A stretch of DNA of 64,000 bases from Planktothrix sp. FACHB-1365 (GCF_014697575.1 NZ_JACJSC010000018.1:1-64000); one strand, 5' to 3'; shown: positions 27,202 to 35,629, numbered from the stretch's first letter. Translations and numbers: made by a program. The notes: generated by a model not told the origin, from the letters alone.

Positions 27202-28202
27202 CGGTTCCTATCATTACTTTTTTTAATAATAAAGGCAGGGTTGGAAAAACTTCGTTAGTTTACCATTTAGTCTGGATGTATTGTGATTTAGGACTGCGGG
27301 TTGTAGCAGCAGATTTAGACCCCCAAGCTAATCTTACCGCCGCATTTGTAGATGAAAACCGATTAGAAGAAATTTGGGAAGAAAGCCCACAACCTAACAC
27401 TATATTTCGTTGTGTGCAACCTTTAATTACAGGAATTGGCGATATTGCCACTCCACAATTAGAGCTAATTGAAGAAAATTTAGCTTTACTGGTGGGAGAT
27501 TTATTACTTTCTGGATTTGAAGATGATTTTTCCGCAGAATGGTCAGGATGTATGGATAGAAAAGAACGTTCTTTTCGGGTCATTTCGGCTTTTTGGCGAT
27601 TGCTACAAGCTGCTGGTCAAACCCATCAAGCTGATATTATTTTGGCAGACCTTGGCCCCAATTTAGGAGCGATTAATCGGGCTGCTTTAATTGCATCTGA
27701 TTATGTAATTGTTCCTCTATCCCCTGATTTATTCTCACTGCAAGGATTGAAAAATCTCGGCCCCACTCTTAGACGCTGGCGAGAAGAATGGAACGAACAA
27801 TTAGCAAAGAATCCTGTCTCTGATTTAAGACTTCCAACGGGTCAAATGCAACCGCTTGGGTATATTGTCCTGCAACATTCTGTAAGGCTAGACCGTCCAG
27901 TTAAAGTTTATCAAAGATGGATGGCTCGAATTCCTCATGTTTATCGGGAAGCCGTATTAATTGAAGAAGGAAATAGTAACCTATTGTTATCAGAAGATCC
28001 CTACTGTTTAGCCTTACTAAAATACTATCAAAGTCTCATGCCTCTGGCTCAAGAAGCTCACAAACCGATGTTTCATCTTAAACCCGCAGATGGAGCGATG
28101 GGTGCTTATCTTCAATCTGTACAAAGTGCTTACCGAGACTTTAATCAACTCGCTCGAAAAATTGCTGCATTAGTACAAACTCCAATCAACTATTTAACCT
28201 AA
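27198..28202 (+). CDS. ParA-family ATPase
   Basis: 334 residues with a deviant Walker A FFNNKGRVGKTSLV (residues about 8-21; the usual KGGVGKT has Arg at the second Gly), a switch-type VAADLDPQANLTAAF and Walker B ILADLGPNLGAIN, then VPLSPDLFSLQGLKNLG. ParA ATPases segregate plasmids or position large cargo. No ParB gene or parS array was recognised beside it. The last 80 codons are duplicated about 2 kb downstream. The ATG overlaps the previous small frame by 4 bp, and AGGAGG lies 7 bases upstream. Confidence 0.85.
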   Translation: MTVPIITFFNNKGRVGKTSLVYHLVWMYCDLGLRVVAADLDPQANLTAAFVDENRLEEIWEESPQPNTIFRCVQPLITGIGDIATPQLELIEENLALLVGDLLLSGFEDDFSAEWSGCMDRKERSFRVISAFWRLLQAAGQTHQADIILADLGPNLGAINRAALIASDYVIVPLSPDLFSLQGLKNLGPTLRRWREEWNEQLAKNPVSDLRLPTGQMQPLGYIVLQHSVRLDRPVKVYQRWMARIPHVYREAVLIEEGNSNLLLSEDPYCLALLKYYQSLMPLAQEAHKPMFHLKPADGAMGAYLQSVQSAYRDFNQLARKIAALVQTPINYLT

Positions 28203-28215
28203 GAAAATATGCTAA
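27971..28215 (+). repeat. Direct repeat, copy 1 (end of the parA gene)
   Basis: About 245 bp covering the 3' end of the ParA gene and its downstream AATATGCTAAAA. It recurs at about 29953-30197 with only scattered substitutions. The two copies bracket the methylase gene. Confidence 0.8.
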
Positions 28216-28241
28216 AATTTAAAAAATTATCAAGAGTTTAA

Positions 28242-28343
28242 ATGATGAATTTAAGAAACTTATTACAACAAAAACGAGAAGAAATTCTCAACCTGGCTAC
28301 TCAATATGGTGCTGACAACCCCCATCTGCGGAATGTGGGATAA
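28242..28343 (+). pseudogene. Possible nucleotidyltransferase N-terminal scrap
   Basis: 33 codons: MMNLRNLLQQKREEILNLAT, then QYGADNPHLRNVG and a stop. The start matches the opening helix of MntA-type minimal nucleotidyltransferases (LLxxKRxEILxxAxxxGA), but the GS catalytic loop that should follow is gone. It is probably a relic. Confidence 0.35.
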
Positions 28344-28368
28344 AATATAATCTATATATAATTTTAGA

Positions 28369-30063
28369 ATGAGTTTAAACTTAACGTCAAGTCAAATTCA
28401 AGCCTCCAAACCGATTCAATATTCTTCTAATACCGCCTTCCTTAATGAAGTTGATTTATTGCGTTTGAGGATTACTCCAAAAATCGATAAGGTGAAGCAA
28501 CAGAAATGGGGTCAGTTTTTTACACCTTTTCCTGTAGCAGACCTGATGGCCCGAATGTTTCAAAACTTAAATTTACCTGAGATTTCTTTATTGGATGCGG
28601 GTGCGGGAATGGGTTCTTTATCTGCTGCTTTTGTTTCAATAGTTTGCCAACAACCTAAACCTCCTGATTCTCTGCGAATTATTGCTTATGAAATTGACCC
28701 TTCTCTCAAGGAATATTTAAAACAAACCTTGGAGTTATGCACCCAGCAATGTGAATCCTACAAAATTTCATTGCATTGGGAAATTCGGACGCTCGATTTT
28801 ATCGAAGAAGGTGTTAATCAATTACAACCTAATTTATTTAGTGCTTCAGAAAACCTCTCCTTTACGCACGCTATTATTAACCCGCCTTATTTTAAAATCA
28901 ATGCTCATTCAAAGTATCGCTCTTTACTCCGTTCAATTAATTTAGAAACCAGTAATATTTATCCCGGTTTTATTCAAGTTGCAACCCAACTTTTAACGGA
29001 TGGGGGAGAACTCGTTGCAATTACCCCTAGAAGTTTTTGTAATGGTTTATATTTTCGGGAGTTTCGGAAGCGGTTTTTAAGGGATATGGCATTACGCCAA
29101 GTTCATCTTTTTGACTCTCGACTCTTGCCTTTTAATGACCAAGCTGTTCTTCAAGAGACGATGATTTTTTCTGCGATTAAACAGGTAGAAAAAGAATCTA
29201 CAGTGTTAATTAATAGCAGTTGTAGTGCAGATGATGATTTGATTAGAACTCATACTGTACCTTACACAACAGTTGTTCATCCTGATGATCCTGAACAGTT
29301 TATTCGTATTGTACCAGATGCCTACAGTCAAGAAATCCTAGAACAGATGGCTTCTTTTCAGTGTACCTTATTAGATTTAGGGCTGTGTGTTTCAACAGGA
29401 CGAGTTGTAGATTTTCGAGCTAAAGAATACTTGCGACTTTTACCGGAAGCTGGAACTGTTCCTTTGATTTATCCAGTTCATTGTTCTAAGGGGTATCTTG
29501 AATATCCAACATCAACCCAAAAACATCAAGCTTTAGTTCAGACTGAACAGACGGCTAATTTGTTGCTTCCGAATGAACATTATGTTTTGACGAGGAGGTT
29601 TTCTGCTAAAGAGGAAAAGAAACGAGTTGTTGCTGTTGTTTATGATGCTAATTCTTTAAATAGTCAATGGGTGGGTTTTGAAAACCATTTGAACTATTTT
29701 CATCACCAGGGTAAAGGATTATCTCTTTGTTTAGCAAGAGGACTAACGGCTTACTTAAATTCAACTTTAGTCGATTCATTCTTTCGCTTATTTAATGGGA
29801 ATACTCAAGTTAATGCAACTGATTTGCGAAATCTCAAATATCCCACCTTAAAACAACTTTTAGAGTTGGGAGAAAAAATCGGCAATTCATTTCCATCTCA
29901 GCAAACTATTGATGAACTGATTCAGCAAGACATTTTAAAAATGACAAATTCCAGAGAAAGTAATTCTATCATCAGAAGATCCCTGCTGTTTAGCCTTACT
30001 AAAACACTATCAAAGTCTCATGCCTCTGGCTCAAGAAGCTCACAAACCAATGTTTCATCTTAA
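28369..30063 (+). CDS. N6-adenine DNA methyltransferase with chimeric C-terminus
   Basis: 564 residues. GQFFTPFPVADLMARMF is the TP-binding start of gamma-type Eco57I/BsuBI-like methylases, DAGAGMGSLSAAFV the SAM motif I and NPPYFKIN the catalytic NPPY motif. A target-recognition-like C-terminal half follows. It should methylate adenine N6 as part of a restriction-modification pair; no cognate nuclease is intact nearby. About 35 C-terminal residues after DELIQQDILKM are out-of-frame translation of a duplicated ParA end, so the natural terminus was replaced. A copy of the natural end (QQSIDKLIQQDILKN, stop) lies at 31094-31147. TATATAAT-like sequence precedes the gene. Confidence 0.85.
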   Translation: MSLNLTSSQIQASKPIQYSSNTAFLNEVDLLRLRITPKIDKVKQQKWGQFFTPFPVADLMARMFQNLNLPEISLLDAGAGMGSLSAAFVSIVCQQPKPPDSLRIIAYEIDPSLKEYLKQTLELCTQQCESYKISLHWEIRTLDFIEEGVNQLQPNLFSASENLSFTHAIINPPYFKINAHSKYRSLLRSINLETSNIYPGFIQVATQLLTDGGELVAITPRSFCNGLYFREFRKRFLRDMALRQVHLFDSRLLPFNDQAVLQETMIFSAIKQVEKESTVLINSSCSADDDLIRTHTVPYTTVVHPDDPEQFIRIVPDAYSQEILEQMASFQCTLLDLGLCVSTGRVVDFRAKEYLRLLPEAGTVPLIYPVHCSKGYLEYPTSTQKHQALVQTEQTANLLLPNEHYVLTRRFSAKEEKKRVVAVVYDANSLNSQWVGFENHLNYFHHQGKGLSLCLARGLTAYLNSTLVDSFFRLFNGNTQVNATDLRNLKYPTLKQLLELGEKIGNSFPSQQTIDELIQQDILKMTNSRESNSIIRRSLLFSLTKTLSKSHASGSRSSQTNVSS

Positions 30064-30184
30064 ACCCGCAGATGGAGCGATCGGTGCTCATCTTCAAGTT
30101 GTACAAAGTGCTTACCGAGACTTTAATCAACTCGCTCAAAAAATTGCTGTATTAGTACAAACTCCAATAAACTATTTAATATAA
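29954..30184 (+). pseudogene. Duplicated ParA C-terminal fragment (repeat copy 2)
   Basis: In the frame shifted from the methylase, 75 codons reproduce the end of the ParA protein: LMPLAQEAHKPMFHLKPADG, SAYRDFNQLAQKIA and LVQTPINYLI. Substitutions are few, so the duplication is fairly recent. The repeat continues past the stop into AATATGCTAAAA, as in copy 1. Confidence 0.8.
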
Positions 30185-30266
30185 TAAAATATGCTAAAAA
30201 GGTAGATTACAAGAATTAAGTGTGATCGCTCAGACGCTACAATAAAACCAACTTATTGCTCAGGAG

Positions 30267-30539
30267 GTGCTTTGCCTGACAGAACCCGTAGACGATACAG
30301 TCATTGCGGAACTTTACGAAACCATCGGCAATATTGTCATTCGATTTCCTCTGCTTCATTGTCAAGAATGTGCCAGCACGCTCAAACGATGGCTTAAACA
30401 ACGTGAAGTACCGGGAAAACTTTGGCGAATTTCGACCCGATACGATAATGAAGATTTTATCCTTAGCGATCGCCTTGAACAACAGGGTTGCTTTGAAAGC
30501 ATTACAGAAAATGGTGTTTATTTATGCCAGCCTACTTAA
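30267..30539 (+). CDS. Papain-fold toxin-like protein, probably degenerate
   Basis: 90 residues. HCQECASTLKRWLKQREVPG, then KLWRI, resembles the N-terminal half of cyanobacterial papain-fold toxin 2 proteins, whose Cys sits in such a CxxC-A context. The usual HYG-type catalytic His segment is only vaguely present as ENGVYLCQP. The GTG at 30267 lies inside the AGGAGGTG purine stretch, so the true start is unclear and the gene may be missing its N-terminus. An unknown gene 6 bp downstream would be the matching immunity or antitoxin partner if the cassette is real. Confidence 0.5.
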   Translation: MLCLTEPVDDTVIAELYETIGNIVIRFPLLHCQECASTLKRWLKQREVPGKLWRISTRYDNEDFILSDRLEQQGCFESITENGVYLCQPT

Positions 30540-30545
30540 TTCAGA

Positions 30546-30923
30546 ATGAGTACATTATTTGAGCTACTAGAAAAAATTAAAATCAAACCCGGATTATACC
30601 TGGGATCATCCTCTATTACAAATTTGCAGATGTTTATTCAAGGCTATCGCTTTGCACGTTCAGAAGTAGGTATCGTCAATACAGAAGCCGAAAGTGACTT
30701 TTACAAAAACTTCCAACCCTGGCTACAAAATCGCTTATCAATTCGTACAGTAAATGCTTGGGACAAAATTATTTTGCTCACCTGTATTGATGAAAAAGCA
30801 GGATTTGATTATTTCTTTCAACTTTTGGATGAGTTTATTCAACGAGATAAAAGCCAAGATATCGATCCAATTGTGGCTAAATCAACGGCACAAAATACCG
30901 AAAAAGTGGTAAGAAGTGCGTAG
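30546..30923 (+). CDS. Unknown small protein, possible immunity partner
   Basis: 125 residues, family not recognised. It starts MSTLFELLEKIKIKPGLYLG, a form known to me from small cyanobacterial proteins of unknown function that resemble immunity proteins. It is soluble, mixed helical, with tryptophans in the middle. The last 20 residues come from sequence with repeat-like character. It follows the papain-fold toxin-like frame by 6 bp, which is the basis of the immunity suggestion. Confidence 0.5.
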   Translation: MSTLFELLEKIKIKPGLYLGSSSITNLQMFIQGYRFARSEVGIVNTEAESDFYKNFQPWLQNRLSIRTVNAWDKIILLTCIDEKAGFDYFFQLLDEFIQRDKSQDIDPIVAKSTAQNTEKVVRSA

Positions 30924-30962
30924 GCGCAGCCCAGTGCAGGCATCGCCTGATGGGTTAGTTTG

Positions 30963-30994
30963 TAGGGTGCGTTAATGAAATATAACGCACCCTA
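30963..30994. repeat. Dispersed hairpin repeat
   Basis: TAGGGTGCGTTA (30963-30974) and TAACGCACCCTA (30983-30994) are perfect 12-bp inverted arms around an 8-nt loop. This GTAGGGTGCGTTA element is a familiar dispersed intergenic repeat in many bacteria. The surrounding 30924-31198 holds no intact gene. Confidence 0.75.
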
Positions 30995-31093
30995 ATTGTA
31001 TTGCTTTGACAGAATGCGATCGCCTAAAAACCTCCTCCATCCCAAAGAATATATCGTAAACTCTACAATAGCAGGCAAGGATTAGGAAGTCTT

Positions 31094-31147
31094 CATACTC
31101 AGCAAAGTATTGATAAACTGATTCAGCAAGATATTTTAAAAAACTAA
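31094..31147 (+). pseudogene. Relic of a DNA methylase C-terminus
   Basis: In frame with a stop at 31145-31147 the sequence reads HTQQSIDKLIQQDILKN, almost the same as SQQTIDELIQQDILKM in the methylase at 28369. It marks either the displaced native end of that gene or the remains of a second copy. Confidence 0.7.
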
Positions 31148-31198
31148 TTATGAGTTATCGTTATAATTGATCAACTTCTGGCTTGACTAAGTTTGAAG

Positions 31199-31576
31199 TT
31201 AATCCCACCAAGCATACAATTGTTGAGAATTGATTTTAAGTTCATCACAACCCCAAACGAATCGCACAAATTCACCCGCGAAATCTAAGTCTTTTACGCC
31301 AACAACTGTTATTGCATCTATTACTAAATCTGGCGTTGGTTCGTCAGGAAATGCTATGCCATCAAAAGTTGGTATGACTCCTTGTTTTTGACATCGTTGC
31401 CCAAATTCAATACATGAATTCACAGATGGAGCCGCATTAAATTTTGCCGAGGGTGTGGTGTATCCCTCTTCAAGAATCTGTTGCAATGTCTCTAAGGACA
31501 AGCCTTTAAATTTAATGGCATTGGGAGTATACTCAGTAATTGTCGTACCCAATATTTCCTCTATCCGTTGAACCAT
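31199..31576 (-). CDS. Unknown protein
   Basis: 125 residues from the ATG at 31576 (MVQRIEEILG); a TTG 12 bases upstream is less likely. It is acidic and soluble, without signal peptide or cysteine motif, and was not recognised. Composition is coding-like throughout and it lies alone on the minus strand between the methylase relic and xisH. Confidence 0.55.
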   Translation of the reverse strand: MVQRIEEILGTTITEYTPNAIKFKGLSLETLQQILEEGYTTPSAKFNAAPSVNSCIEFGQRCQKQGVIPTFDGIAFPDEPTPDLVIDAITVVGVKDLDFAGEFVRFVWGCDELKINSQQLYAWWD

Positions 31577-31854
31577 AAAGCTACCCAAAAGTTAAGGCTA
31601 AGTTAGGTTTTATTGAGCGTTAAACCTATTTTATTGTAATTCAAGTTAATTTTCTCAACTGGAAATTGTCAAGGCAATCAAAGCGACTAAGCAAAGTAAC
31701 TGAACAATCAAGCTGAAAAGTCGGAATATGGGATTCATACCAGCAATATAAAGATAGAATTGATACACTGGCTCAAAATCAGGCACAATCAAGAAAAGCT
31801 ACCCAACCCATTCAAACCCTATTCCAACCGTTCAACCTTTTGAGAAAATAGCGC
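31577..31854. other. Spacer with possible coding scrap
   Basis: About 280 bp. In one plus-strand frame ending at a stop at 31849-31851, about 40 codons read protein-like (WDSYQQYKDRIDTLAQNQAQ), possibly the tail of a lost gene. Nothing else was seen. Confidence 0.25.
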
Positions 31855-32269
31855 ATGGCAAAGGATATCTACCACGATACGGTAAAAGCAGCCTTGAAGA
31901 AAGAGGGGTGGACAATTACTGATGAACTGTTCAGACTCACAATTGGCTCTCGCTCAGTCTACATCGATTTAGGAGCAGAAAAACTTATCATTGCAGAAAA
32001 GGAAGGATGTAAAATTGCGATTGAAATCAAAAGTTTTTTAAGTCCTTCGCCAGTTAATGACTTGGAAAATGCACGCTTGTCAGTATATCCTTTATCGAGA
32101 CGCTTTGAAACGCTCCCAACCCGAACGTATTCTTTATTTAGCCATCTCAGATGAAGTCTACCTAGATTTTTTCCAAGAAGAGATCGCCCAAATGGTGGTA
32201 GAAAATCAACATCTTAAACTTATCATCTTTGACCCTAGAAAAGTGGAGGTTGTAAAATGGATAGAGTAG
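31855..32269 (+). pseudogene. xisH: xisH, frameshifted
   Basis: The first frame gives the XisH N-terminus MAKDIYHDTVKAALKKEGWT, then LGAEKLIIAEKEGCKIAIEI and KSFLSPSP. From about 32075 the second frame supplies the rest: QYILYRDALKRSQPERILYL, AISDEVYLDFF and LIIFDPRKVEVVKWIE. Together they match the usual 138-residue protein. The shift sits near 32075-32085, where ALGQY is expected. XisH is one of the fdxN-element excision controlling factors and carries an endonuclease-like ExK core (IEIKSF). With the intact xisI overlapping downstream, the break is either a recent mutation or a sequencing error. Confidence 0.85.
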
Positions 32270-32592
32270 ATGAATATCGAGATATTATTGAACGCATTCT
32301 CGAAACGCACCATCGCATTCCTTACAGTCATGGACAGATCGAAAGTAAGTTGATTATTGATCGAGAACGCAACAACTTCTTACTGATGAATGCAGGTTGG
32401 GATGGCAAGCGCAGAATTCACGGTTGTGTTGTTCACGTCGAAATAATTGATGGCAAAATCTGGATTCAAAGAGATGGCATAGAAGACGGTATTACTGAAG
32501 AACTTGTTGCTGCCGGAGTTCCCAAAGATAAAATTGTTCTGGCGTTTCATTCACCTGATGTGCGACAACACACTGGATACGCTATTGCTTAA
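32257..32592 (+). CDS. xisI: XisI protein
   Basis: 111 residues, full-length for XisI. Diagnostic parts are YRDIIERILETHHRIPYSHG, the core FLLMNAGWDGKRRIHGCVVH, IWIQRDGIEDGI and the end GVPKDKIVLAFHSPDVRQHT. It is required with XisH for excision of the fdxN element in heterocystous cyanobacteria; homologues are widespread in species without that element, where the role is unknown. It overlaps the xisH end by 13 bp. Because XisH is broken here, XisI is an orphan unless the frameshift is suppressed or artefactual. Confidence 0.92.
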   Translation: MDRVDEYRDIIERILETHHRIPYSHGQIESKLIIDRERNNFLLMNAGWDGKRRIHGCVVHVEIIDGKIWIQRDGIEDGITEELVAAGVPKDKIVLAFHSPDVRQHTGYAIA

Positions 32593-32741
32593 AATTTTAA
32601 TATGAGTTGGAAAGGAATAAGCCTAAAAACAATACTCGATTAGCTTGTCAAGGAATTGTATAATTTAGGGCATCAACAATCTGTTAGGAGAGTGTCAAAT
32701 TCGAGGTCTTTTAAATTTATAAACAGATTGGGAAAACTTTT

Positions 32742-33344
32742 ATGCCTTATCGTAAATTTACACTCAGTAAAGCGGTAGATGATTTTCAACTCACCATTGT
32801 TGAGGGCGATCGCTTTCTGCCTGAGATTTCCCCAGTTAATCCAACTGCTTTGCTCAAAGATACGTTGAAAGAAACGTTACCTTGGGCGATCGCAGTGGGG
32901 AGTGAAAAAGCCCGTTCTGAAGCGATTATCAATCCCGTTTTGTTAGAAGTTAAACGTCAACTTAAGGGACAAATTAGTGTTTTTTCCGGTGAAGAATTCA
33001 ACGTCCAGCCCGAGGTTGATTTAACAGGTTATGTCGATTTTTTAATGAGTCGCTCTCCAGAGCAGTTGTTCATTAAAGCACCTGCTGTGGTTTTAGTAGA
33101 AGCGAAGAAGGAAGATTTGAAACCTGGACTGGGACAATGTTTAGCCGAGATGGTGGCTTCCCAACGGTTTAATCAACAGAAACAGCAACCGATTTCAACG
33201 ATTTATGGAACAGTGACGAGCGGTACAGTTTGGCGGTTTCTCAAACTAGAAGAGCAAACTGTGACGATTGATTTGACTGATTATCCACTCCCTCCGGTTG
33301 AACAAATTTTGGGTTTTCTGGTTTGGATGGTGCAAAATGGTTGA
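32742..33344 (+). CDS. PD-(D/E)XK nuclease-like protein of unknown function
   Basis: 200 residues. GYVDFLMSRSP followed by VVLVEAKKEDLKPGLGQCLA gives a D...ExK...Q arrangement typical of the restriction-endonuclease fold. The N-terminal part (FTLSKAVDDFQLTIVEGDRF) is characteristic of a group of cyanobacterial proteins with no known function. A partial, damaged copy lies on the opposite strand at 43086-43431 and includes the same 5' leader. Cognate methylase or target is unknown. Confidence 0.7.
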   Translation: MPYRKFTLSKAVDDFQLTIVEGDRFLPEISPVNPTALLKDTLKETLPWAIAVGSEKARSEAIINPVLLEVKRQLKGQISVFSGEEFNVQPEVDLTGYVDFLMSRSPEQLFIKAPAVVLVEAKKEDLKPGLGQCLAEMVASQRFNQQKQQPISTIYGTVTSGTVWRFLKLEEQTVTIDLTDYPLPPVEQILGFLVWMVQNG

Positions 33345-33386
33345 GGATTGGGATTTGGTATCATAGGTTGGAACTACATCTCTAGT

Positions 33387-33437
33387 TCAGAGCGAGGAGA
33401 GGAGAAAATTGCGGTGGAAGTTAAAAGTTTTTTGGCA
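33387..33437 (+). pseudogene. xisH fragment
   Basis: The frame reads GEEKIAVEVKSFLALYIG, matching the nuclease core of XisH (EKIAVEIKSFL), for about 15 codons. It abuts a type I specificity-subunit tail in another frame, so the two were joined by recombination. Confidence 0.55.
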
Positions 33438-33474
33438 CTTTACATCGGCAATTTCTGAGTTTCATCAAGCATCA

Positions 33475-33579
33475 CTCGCAAAATATCAAAGCCAGAAGCG
33501 GGGGCTTATGCAAGACCTCCTCACTGGCAAAGTCCGCGTTACTCCCTTACTACAAACTGGAGGCGATCGCCACTTATGA
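33475..33579 (+). pseudogene. HsdS (type I restriction specificity) C-terminal relic
   Basis: The frame reads LAKYQSQKRGLMQDLLTGKV, then RV and a stop at 33577-33579. The K-x-GLMQDLLTGKVRV ending is the hallmark of type I specificity subunits. Only the last 35 codons remain. The stop overlaps the start of the next gene (ATGA). Confidence 0.75.
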
Positions 33580-35261
33580 CTCCAGCCTTACCACCCCAGG
33601 AAACCCTAACCATTGAGTTCAAGAGCGACAGAAACAAACTTGCTGATCGCGACCTGATCGAAGCAATTACCTGCCTTGCCAACACCGACGGTGGCGAACT
33701 GTGGCTTGGGGTTGAAGATGATGGCACTCCCACCGGGTTACATCCCGACCATCAAATGGTTGAAGGAGTTATCGGACTGGTCGCAGCACGAACCTCCCCC
33801 GCGCTCACCGTACAAGTTGATCGCCTCACCATTCAGGGTGTCCAGGTGGCTCGGATTTTAGTCCCCCAAGCCAAGGGTGAGGTAGCCACCAGCAACGGGG
33901 TGTATGTGCGTCGTCGTTTGCGTCCTGACGGGACTCCCGAATGTGTTCCCATGCTGCCCCATGAGCGCACCAGCCGCGCCACCACCTTCGGACTCCTCGA
34001 TGCCTCTGCCCAACCTGTTTTAGGTAGCACCCTCCAAGATTTTGATCCCATTGAGCGCGATCGCCTGCGCCAAGCCATTCAAATCTATGGAGGCGATGCC
34101 GCAAGGCGGCGGCTACGCCATCGCATCCTCCTCGACCTCGATGACGAAGCCCTAGATGGTGCTTTGGGCTTAACCTCTCGACAGTCCGATGGCAGCCGCA
34201 TCCCCACCCTAACCGGACTATTACTAATCGGACGAGAGCCAGCCCTGCGGGATCTTGTTCCCACCTATGAATTTGCCTTTCAGGTGTTAGCCCAGGAAGC
34301 CGTGCGGTTTAACGAATTTCGGCGCTTTCCTCTCCTCAAAGCCCTAGACTGGCTCGAAACTAACTTTCGCCCCTATAACCCAGAAGAAGAACTACAAATT
34401 GGACTGTTTCGAGTGCCTGTGCCTAAAGTTGATCTGGGTGCTTTTCGGGAGGCGATCGCCAACGCCCTCGTTCATCGAGATTATCATCAACGGGGAGCCA
34501 TCCACGTTCGCCTGGAAGATGAAGCCCTGGTAATCAGTAACCCCGGCGGGTTAGTCGATGGTGTCACCCTTGCCAACCTCCTGACGACTGAACCCCGTCC
34601 CCGCAATCCCCGCCTTGCTGATGTCATGAAACGAGTGGGAATTGTAGAGCGATCAGGTCGTGGTATTGATAACATCTATCGCGGGTTACTTCGCTACGGT
34701 CGCACTGCTCCCGACTACAGCCGCACGGATACCAATAACGTCGTCCTCAGTCTCTCCACTGCTGAAGCGGATCTTGAATTTCTCCGGTTAGTTGTTGAAG
34801 AGGAAAACAAGCAGACCAGACCCTTACCGATTGATAGCCTAATAGCCCTTTCCGCGTTACGAGAGAGCAAGCGCCTGAGTGCGGATGAATTAGCAACTTA
34901 TATTCAAAGGGGTGTAACCCAAGCTAAAAAGACGCTCGAAATCTTGAATGAAGCAGGGTTAGTGCAAGCTCATGGAGTTTCTCGGAGTCGAACCTATACC
35001 CTCGCGCCGAGTATTTATCAAGCCATTGGTCACAAAGCTGAATATACACGTCAAAAAGGGTTTTCTGCCCTTCAACATGAGCAGCTAGTCCTTAGCTATG
35101 TCGCACAACATGGACAGATTAAGCGAGCGGAGGTGATGGATCTGTGTCGCCTGTCAGAAGGACAAGCCAAGGATTTACTTAAACGGATGAAAGAAAAAGG
35201 GGTGATCATGCTAGAGGGAAAAGGACGCAATGCTGTGTATCGGAGTGGACTAAACGGATGA
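33576..35261 (+). CDS. AlbA_2/Schlafen-type ATP-binding regulator
   Basis: 561 residues. The N-terminal AlbA_2 domain reads ETLTIEFKSDRNKLADRDLI, then CLANTDGGELWLGVEDDG. A C-terminal GHKL-like ATPase (HATPase_c_4) follows: FREAIANALVHRDYHQRGAI, ISNPGGLVDGVTLANLL and GIVERSGRGI. The last 150 residues hold winged-helix-like segments (LSEGQAKDLLKRMKEKGVIM). Such proteins are annotated as transcriptional regulators or RecG-related ATPases and often sit in defence islands. The gene has higher GC than its neighbours, which suggests separate acquisition. Its ATG overlaps the stop of the HsdS relic. Confidence 0.85.
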   Translation: MTPALPPQETLTIEFKSDRNKLADRDLIEAITCLANTDGGELWLGVEDDGTPTGLHPDHQMVEGVIGLVAARTSPALTVQVDRLTIQGVQVARILVPQAKGEVATSNGVYVRRRLRPDGTPECVPMLPHERTSRATTFGLLDASAQPVLGSTLQDFDPIERDRLRQAIQIYGGDAARRRLRHRILLDLDDEALDGALGLTSRQSDGSRIPTLTGLLLIGREPALRDLVPTYEFAFQVLAQEAVRFNEFRRFPLLKALDWLETNFRPYNPEEELQIGLFRVPVPKVDLGAFREAIANALVHRDYHQRGAIHVRLEDEALVISNPGGLVDGVTLANLLTTEPRPRNPRLADVMKRVGIVERSGRGIDNIYRGLLRYGRTAPDYSRTDTNNVVLSLSTAEADLEFLRLVVEEENKQTRPLPIDSLIALSALRESKRLSADELATYIQRGVTQAKKTLEILNEAGLVQAHGVSRSRTYTLAPSIYQAIGHKAEYTRQKGFSALQHEQLVLSYVAQHGQIKRAEVMDLCRLSEGQAKDLLKRMKEKGVIMLEGKGRNAVYRSGLNG

Positions 35262-35300
35262 AAATCGGATGGAAACGGATAAAATCGGATGGAAGAGCGA

Positions 35301-35451
35301 ATGCCTACTGCTTGGTATAACATTCAAGCAGATTTATCCACACCTCTACCCCCCGTCCTTTTTAATCAATTTGGGCGTACCCAAACAAGATATTGTGTTA
35401 GGTTTTTATCCTCCTTTCATGCGGGAAATGACCGACTATGCTGTTGGCTAA
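35301..35451 (+). pseudogene. Mosaic of TrpB-like and xisI scraps
   Basis: From 35301 one frame reads MPTAWYNIQADLSTPLPPVL, the N-terminus of cyanobacterial TrpB-like (tryptophan synthase beta) proteins. At about 35371 another frame takes over with LGVPKQDIVLGFYPPFMREM and TDYAVG to a stop at 35449-35451, which is the C-terminus of XisI. Neither gene can be functional. The preceding 35255-35300 contains AAATCGGATGGA-like short repeats. Confidence 0.6.
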
Positions 35452-35629
35452 AAGTTTTTCGTTTCTAAGCTAAATCAAGTGTCTTTTTTATCTGGTTCCT
35501 ATTTTCTGTTAAATTTGTCATGACAAATGAAGTTGAGGCTTCTGGCATCGTTTCTGGAGATGCGATCGCTCTCCTACTCTTCTGTTGAGGTGCGATCGCA
35601 ACCCATTGAACTCACGTTTAATGCAATAT

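Noticed and set aside
27198-28202. ParA considered as part of an intact parAB-parS partition locus
   Set aside because: No ParB-like gene or iterated site was seen beside it; the next genes are a scrap and a methylase.
30963-30994. Strong hairpin considered as a terminator
   Set aside because: It is a dispersed repeat type and has no T-run; kept as a repeat only.
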